Positions 56,546 to 64,000 of a stretch of 64,000 nucleotides of DNA are shown here, one piece after another; the stretch's first letter is position 1; every line of letters begins with the position of its first letter. The notes beneath the pieces were generated by a model that saw nothing but the letters and a program-made list of their open reading frames with translations, was not told the DNA's origin and ran no database searches. Source of the DNA: Effrenium voratum (taxonomy: Eukaryota; Sar; Dinophyceae; Suessiales; Symbiodiniaceae); contig CAUJNA010003002.1 of assembly GCA_963377175.1 (NCBI GenBank), forward strand, positions 7,501-71,500, in the 5' to 3' direction. The position numbers and the translations under genes are program-made.

Positions 56546-57774
56546 CCTCAGGGCCGCCCCGGACCACCCCGGAGCCGATCTGGGCTGAGACCCCAAAGCT
56601 TTCAGATGTTGGGGAAAAAAGAACAGAACCATGTCATACTGTGGATGGTAGCGTTTCAGGGTTTGAGGGGGGTAGCAGTGGGGTTTGGTGGGCTTTTAGA
56701 CTCTTGGGGTGGTTTCGCGGAGTCTCACATGCGCGGCTCGCGCCACGGTTCATGGTAAACCCTGGGAATGAAACCATAACGTTTTGTTGGTATGGACAAG
56801 AAAATCCAGTCATGCTGGGGTTTTCTTAGGTGGTGCGAAATGGATTCCGCCCACAGTACGGCTCTAGGAGTGAAACCAGATCTGGCCCTTGCGCCTCTCT
56901 GCCCGCGGTGTCCGCATCGGACGGAATGCGCCGCAGCAGCACGCTGCAGGGACTGACGCGGAGTTTCAGATGGGGCGGCCTTCTTCTGGGAACCGCCAAA
57001 AATTGAATAAAAATTTGGTGGGCTTCCATGAAGAGCAAGTCAAACCGGGTCGCTTTGTTTCTGGAAGGAACTAGGATGCCAAGAGGAGGCTCGTTTTTCA
57101 AGACGCGGTGGTTGATGTTCCATGCTTATCTTCAGAGGTTCTTTTGTGGGAGTTCTTGCTCCAAACACATGTGGCAGTCTCTCTTGAGGATGCACACGGC
57201 TCAGGGCCAGATCTATCCGAGGGGTCCAAAGTTGTCAGCTGGAATAGGGGCCCCCTTCCACTTCACTGTGCGTTTCGGCCAGCAAAGAAGCCACAAACAC
57301 CGCCAGAGAGAAAGAAAAAGAGAAAAAAAAGAAGAAGAGAAAACAAAATGAGGGGAGAAAAGATAAACGTGTCCGGTGGCACAAGAGAAGCTGGCGCCAG
57401 GTTCTCAGCCTTGGAAAATTCCAGGAGTTCATGAGCCCCCGGCCGTAAAGGACGTCTTGGCAGCAGGTACCCTCTTTCCAACAATCCTAGAAGCGGACAG
57501 AAGGGTGCCCCAAAAGGAAAAGAGTCTTCCAAAATACTTCTGTCAGCTTCCATGATTGTTGGAGGGAGAGTCATTGAATCTTCTGCCAGTGGCAGGCTCT
57601 TCAGCGAAAAAGATACGTATTCCCAATGCCTGACCTTGGAAAGCTCCTGTACACGTGTCCCTGATGATGGTTCTGTCAACAAAACGTGTGTGAACATTCC
57701 CTGACAAGAAAGGTGCCCTTTGCAAGCTGTCAGAGATTCCAATCGAATTGCGGTTAGACTTCGAAGAACAGCTT

Positions 57775-57858
57775 CCAGGTCCTCCAGTAGAGAGGTTAGA
57801 AGGGTAGTAGGGGAACCCTCCCCCAAAAAGGGTAAAAGGGCACTACCGGGGCACCTAG
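57775..57858. mobile_element. CTAGGTCC-family MITE with GCTT duplication
   Basis: Starts CCAGGTCCTCCAGTAGAGAG and ends GGGGCACCTAG; GCTT flanks both sides. The third copy with a clean 4-bp duplication. Confidence 0.78.
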
Positions 57859-58683
57859 GCTTCCAAGAAGGAGAAGATCGATCAGATTTGGCCTTTGAAC
57901 GACGCTTCTTCTTCTGTTTTTTCCTCACCGCGTGCACTGAACTTTTGGCCGCAGATGCCGGAGGGGTAAAAGCGCTGACCTGTGACCATCGTTTTCATGC
58001 CACCTGTTTGGCTGTGATTTTGAGGGTACCTTTTTTGGGGTTGTTTTTAAAGAGCAGCCAAAGGGAAAAACCGCATCTTGCCGGTCCCCTATTTCAACAC
58101 AGACTTGTTTCTCCTAAATGGAAGGGCATGTGTTGAGCAGGCAATCATATGACAAAAGCCGGCATGTTTGTTTCACTGTCTGAGGAATGAAACACAGCCA
58201 TGGCGAGTGCACAAGTTTGATCTTTGTTTTCTCCGAGCCTCAAACTCAGGAGACCCATCTAGCGGGCTCTAACTTTCGAGTTCCAAAGTCCTAGAAACCA
58301 CATAGCAGTTCTTGGGCTCCTGGTTCGATGGGTGCCAACAAATTGGGATCTCTTTAATGATGCAAGCGATTGGAACTCATGTGTAACTGTCCTTTTTGGG
58401 GAAGCCCCTGTCCCCTTCCATGATTGTTGGATAGAGGGGAGCACCTCTTCAAGGTCGCTGTTGCGGGTCACGCGACCGATCTGTTCCCCAGCAAATGAGA
58501 ATGACCCGCATTCATCCCCACTAAAATGAATCTGCTACTTGACTCTATGTGCATGTTGACTTCGAATCAGTCCGGACCATACTACTCGAGAGTTTCCCCT
58601 TTGAGTGAAGCTTCCCTTGGGGTCGCCTGACCAGAAGTTCCCCCTTTTCCTCGGAAGTGCGCATTGACCAGCCCCACAGACAG

Positions 58684-58831
58684 ATATGGCCATGGGTAAA
58701 AATCCAAATCGAACCCCCAGTGAACATCCGATTCAATCCAACCACTAAAAAATCGGTCCGAAAACTTGGGTGGTGAATTCACCTAGCCCAAAATGGGATC
58801 CCAAAACGAGGATGCCCCATGTCCATATGGC
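58684..58831. mobile_element. ATATGGCCATGGG-family element
   Basis: Ends ATATGGCCATGGGTAAAA and the inverted CATGTCCATATGG. The interior holds CCAGTGAACATCCGATTCAA. Related copies are at 35056-35217 and 28560-28655, and inverted at 59366-59466. Confidence 0.65.
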
Positions 58832-59547
58832 ATCAAGCGAGTTCCCTTCGCCAAGAGAAGTCCTCGACATCTGAGCCCAGCCGGTGAGACTTCAACCGCT
58901 CTCCTTTGAGAGGGGTGAAACGGGCCAGCCATTTGCTTGGGCTCGCAGCTCCAGGAGCAAAACGCCAGCGAACATTTGCTTGAGGTTTGCTTCCCTAGGT
59001 CAAGTAAAGAGGTTAGACTAAGGTCTCAAAAAAAGAAACACCCCAAAGAAGTGCTTGACCTTAAAGGAGCCCACCCTTTCTACAGCCACACCCCCTTGCG
59101 CTTGAAGCGGTGAAGCGGCTTTCGCAAGCCTCAGGGCCTCTAAAGCGACAAGCTCAATGTGCTTCACCTGTGGACTTATGAGCTTGAGTATGTGTCAAAA
59201 CCAAAAAAAAAAGAAGAAGAAAAAAACGCCTTTCGATTTTGGGGGTTGGTTTTTCTGGCATAGGGTGCCTTTTGAAAGGCTTCCCCCACCCCTTCCCAGC
59301 CATGGGACCGTTTTTCAACTGCTCATTTGGCTGTGGTGGTCAAAACCGTTTTGGAGATCCCTTTTTTTGGGCTAGGTGCATTCACCACCCAAATTTTAGG
59401 AACAATATTCTAGTGGTTGGATTGAATCGGATGTTCACTGGGGGCTAACCGGGCTTACCCATGGCCATTTCTGAAGCGACCGAGCGGGGTTTGACCGACA
59501 CAGGCGATTGCAAGCGTCTCGCCCGCACGCGTCTCCGCGTCTGAGGC

Positions 59548-59637
59548 TCACTTCCGCTTCTTCTTGCCTTTGGACTTGTTCGCCTCCGCCCGCAAGGCCG
59601 CCTCCTCTGAGAGGTCCTGCCAAGCGGGGCCTCGGGC
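59548..59637 (-). CDS. Gene A terminal exon, Lys-rich C-terminus
   Basis: Begins right after CCCAATAG and reads ARGPAWQDLSEEAALRAEAN then KSKGKKKRK before TGA (59548-59550). It joins the exon at 60595 in phase 0. The basic KKKRK end could act as a nuclear or retention signal, but this is speculative. Confidence 0.75.
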   Translation of the reverse strand, partial: ARGPAWQDLSEEAALRAEANKSKGKKKRK

Positions 59638-60594
59638 CTATTGGGCGGAGACGTGCGGGAGAGAAGCGAGAAAAAAATTGGGCATGGTTCCAAGGGTAGC
59701 GCCCATGTCCATTCTTTCCAGGGATCCGAATCTTTCTAGAAAACCACCAAAAAACATGGGGAAACAGGTGTTCGAAAAGAGCGATGGTTGAAAAGAATGG
59801 GGAATCAACCCCCGACTCTCCGTCGCTTCAGCGCTCCGCCAAGGGAAAGCATCTGACAAGTCGCATGTCCCGCCACGACCCAGCTCGAATGCTCGTGAAC
59901 TGAACCTCAAAGATTTCTCTAGGAGCCTGCCTCCATGTTCTTGTGTAGGTGAGTCAACGTGCAAGGCTTTTTTCACGGATCCCTGTCCGTTGTGATCGAT
60001 AGGGCCTGCGGTTCCGCCCGATGCATCGGGCGACAAGAAGCCCAGCGCCAGAAACAGGTGCTTACATGGCCCAAGTTCAGCACCCCGAAACGGGGCATCT
60101 GTCCCGCGTCCGCCAGATGCCGGTGTGTCCCGAAGCCGGTGCCCTCTTCCGTCTAAGCACCAGTTGGAAGAGGGCAACATGTGACTGCTGAATGAATGCT
60201 GGCGAATTGAAGACTGCTGCAAGCTGGGAAATGGTGGTTGTTCCTCTTGTAAGTTGTGCTCCCTCATGTCCTGTGCCAGATTCTGGTCGCCTGCACTGCA
60301 TGCCGCGGGGGCCACTAGCGGACCGATCATTATCCCACTACCAAGTTGCGAAGCAGCATGTCTTGAAAAGGCGCGCTAAGTCAGCACAACTAGCAACCGC
60401 AACTGCCAAAATGAGCATCCTAAACCATTTGTCCGAACTCCAACAATTGCGCTTGGTTGACAAACCACACAAGAACTATACTGAAACGTACAACGAAACA
60501 AACAAAAATATGATTCAACAAAAAAAAGGAAAGGTGAGGGACACACTTCGGCTTCTCCATGTCAAACTTTCGGACAGAACCTTGGCCAGCCCGC

Positions 60595-60661
60595 AGTTCG
60601 CTCCCGGTCCTCCTGTTTGCGCCTCTCTTCCTCCACCTTCTCTTGGATCTCTTCCACCCAC
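60595..60661 (-). CDS. Gene A exon, charged helix
   Basis: After TTTTCAG: WVEEIQEKVEEERRKQEDRE then RT, ending at a GC donor. Strong coiled-coil character. Phases match both neighbours. Confidence 0.75.
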
Positions 60662-62234
60662 CTGAAAACTTCTCCCTTGGGACCTTTTGGGGCAGAGTCA
60701 CCTGTTGGTCCTCCAAGGTGAGATCATTCTCCCTGACTCTCTCGCAAAAGGATCATTGCGGCCCTGAAAGGGGGCCATGGTTTCAGGTCACCGGGCAGAA
60801 GGAGATGCAACCAGAGGCAAACGTTCTTGGCGGAACCTCTTGCCGTGACTTTGGCAGCTTGGAGGCTTTGTGGGCTTTGTGGGGTGTGCTTTTCTTGGGA
60901 TTTGGGAGTCTTGCGGGTCAAGGTAGCTAAGGCGTGCTGTTGTGCCTTACGATCGCCAGACATTTCAAATTTGGCATGTGAGCCAATCACAAAAAAAGCT
61001 ATGACAATCCAAAACAAGGTCGACTGCTCACTGTTCGGTGCTTGTCTTGACGGGCCTTAAGCAAGGGCGGTCGCGGACATACACTACTGCGCGCTTGTTT
61101 GGATGTAGTCAGGAAATGATTGCATACAGTCGGGTGGAAGTAGATGGGACAACTCCTGCAAGTCAAGGGAGAATAGAATCATAAAGGAGACCCTTTCAAG
61201 ACTCATAGGCACAACCTGCTCGGAACAGAAACTCCAAAGCGATCTACCCCTGAAGGACACCCTTTTGGTTTTGGGTTCCCGCTCAGAAAGACTTGGCCCC
61301 AAGTTCGCCCAGGCTGTCTTCGATTCGCCCCAGGTTCGCAAGTTGTCTCACTTCCGATCGACTACCTTGGCCCAACTGTGTGTTCGCCACGAAAATGGTC
61401 TTCCCAAAGAGAAAATAAGGTCCAGTTCTAACCCACGAAAAATGCCGCCTTAGCTGGGTTGGCCCAGTCATTCGTGGGTAACCCAGGTGGCGTTGCAACG
61501 CCACTAACTTGGCGAATCGAACATCCAAGCACATCCCTCACAGCAGCGCCTCTCGCTCCTCGCCTTCATTCGATTCAACCGCCGCTCCTGGCAAAGGCTT
61601 TGCACTGCAAAGGTCTCACAGAGGATAGCCTCCCACCACGAACATGGAAGCTCACAGGAGGCTCACGTGAGTCAGAATCAAAACCCGGTATTAAAATGGT
61701 CGATCCCCAGAACCATGTGAAGCATTAAGAAGGCGGCCGCAGCTATTTATGGTTGGGGTTGTCCCTTACTACCTTTCATCTACCCGGATTTTGATTGTGG
61801 GAACGCCTATTTCTGGTGACTGAACCCAACCTTCATGCACGGTTTTGATGGCTCAAGTCCTTAAATCCCGTGGCTGGGCCGTCAGATCTGCGAAAGGCTT
61901 TTTAACTTGTAAGCCACAGAACCAAACCAACTGAAAACATTCACAAACACCCACTAAACCAACCTAAGTACGGAACCCAACCACCTTAACCAAGTGAAAA
62001 CCTCTAAAGACACCCAGTAAACCAACCAAAAAACAAAAAACAAAGACTTTCTGAAACCAGATGGCTGGCCCCAAACCGCCAAGATGGAACGGTGAAACCC
62101 TTACCAACCTGGTACGGTTTTGATTGCTCAAGTGGGTCTCAAAACACCCCACTAAACCTAAGATGAACTGGAAACCCAGCCACTCATCTAAAACATCTAA
62201 AACATCTAAAACATCCGAGACAACCGGAGGCTTT

Positions 62235-62312
62235 CGTTGAACCCAAACCCCACCCCACCCCAAACCCCACCCCAAACCCCAACCCAAACCCCAACCCAAA
62301 CCCCCCCGAAGC
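62235..62312. repeat. CCCAAACCCCAAC tract in gene A intron
   Basis: Irregular repeats of AACCCCACCCC and CAAACCCCAACC just downstream of the exon at 62368 on the transcript strand. Confidence 0.85.
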
Positions 62313-62367
62313 CCAAACCCTTCCACTGCTTCCGCTTCCGCTTCGGCTTCGGCGGCGGCTTCCGCGC

Positions 62368-62433
62368 AGCTGCGCCTGCATGGCCTCGATCTCCAGGCGC
62401 ATGGCCTCCACCTGCATGGCGTGCTGCCGGCAC
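62368..62433 (-). CDS. Gene A exon, coiled coil
   Basis: After CACGAG: CRQHAMQVEAMRLEIEAMQA then Q, with hydrophobic residues every three to four positions. GC donor, phase 2, completing a Leu codon with the next exon. Confidence 0.75.
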
Positions 62434-63650
62434 CTCGTGGTGGCGCGGCCGGCGCGGCCGGCGGGCGGTGGCTGGCGGGAAAGGGGGGGGGGGGTTGGAG
62501 ACGCCAAGGGGCAACGGGCAAGGGCGGGAGGGAAGGTGACGTGGAAGGAAGAACTTGTTTTCTTTAGATTCCTGAGTTCAGGGAACCACCAGTTGGATGG
62601 TTAGAAGGGGAAGGGTGATTTTCATGTCTTATTTTCTTGCTGAGCACCAGCAAGAAAAGAAAAGGGTTTGGATGCTGAGCCATCCAGGTTGGCTAGATGG
62701 GTTCCACTGGTTTAGATGAGGCCAGTGGTCAGATGGGCCTTATGCCACATTTACCAAGCCCATCATGTTGTTCCACCTATGTTTGGAGGCGGCGAATCTG
62801 TGGATCCACCCCGCACAAAAAGAGGTGACTAACCAGGGGAAGAACAGGTAAAATCCACGCGTCCACTCACGAACCCGGCGAAGCAAACTTCCAAGTCTGT
62901 CTTTCTTGAGGCTTCCCCGTTATTTGTGGTTTTCAAGGAGCGCCAAAACGTGGGGTCCGCTAAAATTTGAGAAACCCATATTGTGTCAAAATAAGGGGAT
63001 TTACGCCCCTATGAATTTAGATGCCCCCCAATAGCAACTCTTGTTCTCACGTATTCTGGTGGGGGCTAAATCATGGGCTCGAACTATCCAGGATCCTTCG
63101 TTTCAGACCACAGAACACATCTAGTTTCTGTTCGGCCAAGAAAAGAACTCTGGTTGATTAAATCAGAGTCACCCAAATACCAGCTAATCTCGAGGATGCA
63201 AACCCTTGAGCAAATGATTGTTGGATGTATCCCTTAGTTGTATCCTTGTCCATTCGTTTCAGGCATCGTTAAAGCACCAGGTCTTTCTGCCACTGCTTCG
63301 ACGGTGTTTTTCTCAGACATCTGGCATCCAAGTCACTGGAAAAGTGGAAACCACCACTCCCCAAAAACCGGCCGGGGAACCAAGGACAATTCTTCCACAA
63401 GCGCTCGCCACTCGCCACAAATCCAAAGGTCCTCGCCCCAAATCGGCTTTTAGGTCCAAGACAATTTGAGTCACAATCAAAGCCCGGTACAAAAATGGTC
63501 GATCCCCAGAACCATGCTTCAAGAAATCTCAGAAGGCGGAATTCCGCACCTATTTAACCGGTTGAAATGGATCGTCCCAAACCTAAGCTTCTACCCGAGT
63601 TTCGGTTCTGTGACTCAAAAAATTGACCTTCCAGCCACCTAAGCTCAAAC

Positions 63651-63746
63651 CTCTCGCCGGCGCCTTTCTCCGCCCGAAGCATCCCCTGCCTGAACTCCTC
63701 GTTGTAGAGCGCGAAGCGCTCTCTCCGCTCGGCGCGGCGGATGGTG
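63651..63746 (-). CDS. Gene A exon, right-most seen; gene continues past the window
   Basis: After CCTCGAG: TIRRAERRERFALYNEEFRQ then GMLRAEKGAGE, with a GT donor in phase 2. With the three exons downstream it forms one in-frame C-terminal region of about 105 residues, Glu/Arg/Lys-rich and helical throughout. No family was named; cytoskeletal or ciliary coiled-coil proteins have similar tails. Confidence 0.65.
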
Positions 63747-64000
63747 CCTCGAGGCGCTTAGCCGGATGGTGTCTCACTCCGTCGGATTTACTGAACAAAT
63801 GACGAAATCCGAATGGGAGAACTGCGCCATGTACTTTCACCCAGCTGTAGTGGAATGGATTCCAAGATGAGAAATCAATGTTCATCTTTGATTTCTACCA
63901 GAAAAAAAGAAACCTTGATGTGACACTTCTCCTTCTGCCCCGGGACCATACCTTGTTCCTGTTCCAACCGTGCCTGTGACCTACAGCGGCAAGAAGCTCA

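Larger units (their letters stand above)
56546..59547. other. Gap between gene A stop and candidate 5' exons of gene B
   Basis: No exon could be supported. It contains inverted-repeat elements at 56635, 57775, 58684, 58994 and 59366. If gene B has a trans-spliced 5' end, it should begin here or in the 52-56 kb candidates. Confidence 0.4.

Overview
The window looks like nuclear DNA of a dinoflagellate (perhaps Symbiodiniaceae or a relative; genus not determinable) carrying a decayed piece of a large-DNA-virus-like or polinton-like virus. Support for the host call: short exons split by large repeat-filled introns; exon chains that join in frame only if most 5' splice sites are GC or GA instead of GT, with AG|G acceptors; and long runs of same-strand genes. 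I found no intact single-exon host gene and no tRNA, rRNA or CRISPR array.

Layout. 0.16-1.0 kb: exons of an unidentified minus-strand gene (E). 1.0-2.5 kb: gap between divergent genes, holding a long TTG/GTTGTC microsatellite. 2.5-4.6 kb: exons of an unidentified plus-strand gene (F). 9.0-9.35 kb: three in-phase plus-strand exons of a Ser/Thr protein kinase. About 9.6-17.3 kb: an AT-rich virus-derived block with a C5 cytosine methyltransferase, an A32-type packaging ATPase, a double-jelly-roll-type major capsid protein and several ORFans. Several of its genes are broken by frameshifts or in-frame stops, and the capsid gene lacks its 5' end at the right junction. 17.55-20.6 kb: 23-bp minisatellite of alternating purine-pyrimidine sequence. 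20.7-21.1 kb: small decayed ORF. 22.6-25.6 kb: G/A-rich satellite with a 1.25-kb higher-order duplication. 27.1 kb: a Cys-rich minus-strand exon. 28.8-50.3 kb: a minus-strand gene (B) whose 14 exons encode about seven SBBP beta-propeller repeats and a hydrophobic C-terminal tail. 52.4-55.6 kb: possible 5' exons. 59.5-63.75 kb: the last four exons of a minus-strand coiled-coil gene (A) that continues past the right edge.

The introns of genes A and B are packed with short terminal-inverted-repeat elements of at least three kinds: TA-flanked, 4-bp target duplication, and hAT-like with 8-bp duplication.

The plus-strand run (2.5-9.35 kb) and the minus-strand run (27-64 kb) point at each other. 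The viral block and both satellites lie in the gap between them. Exon joins were worked out by hand from phase and splice motifs; no similarity search was possible.
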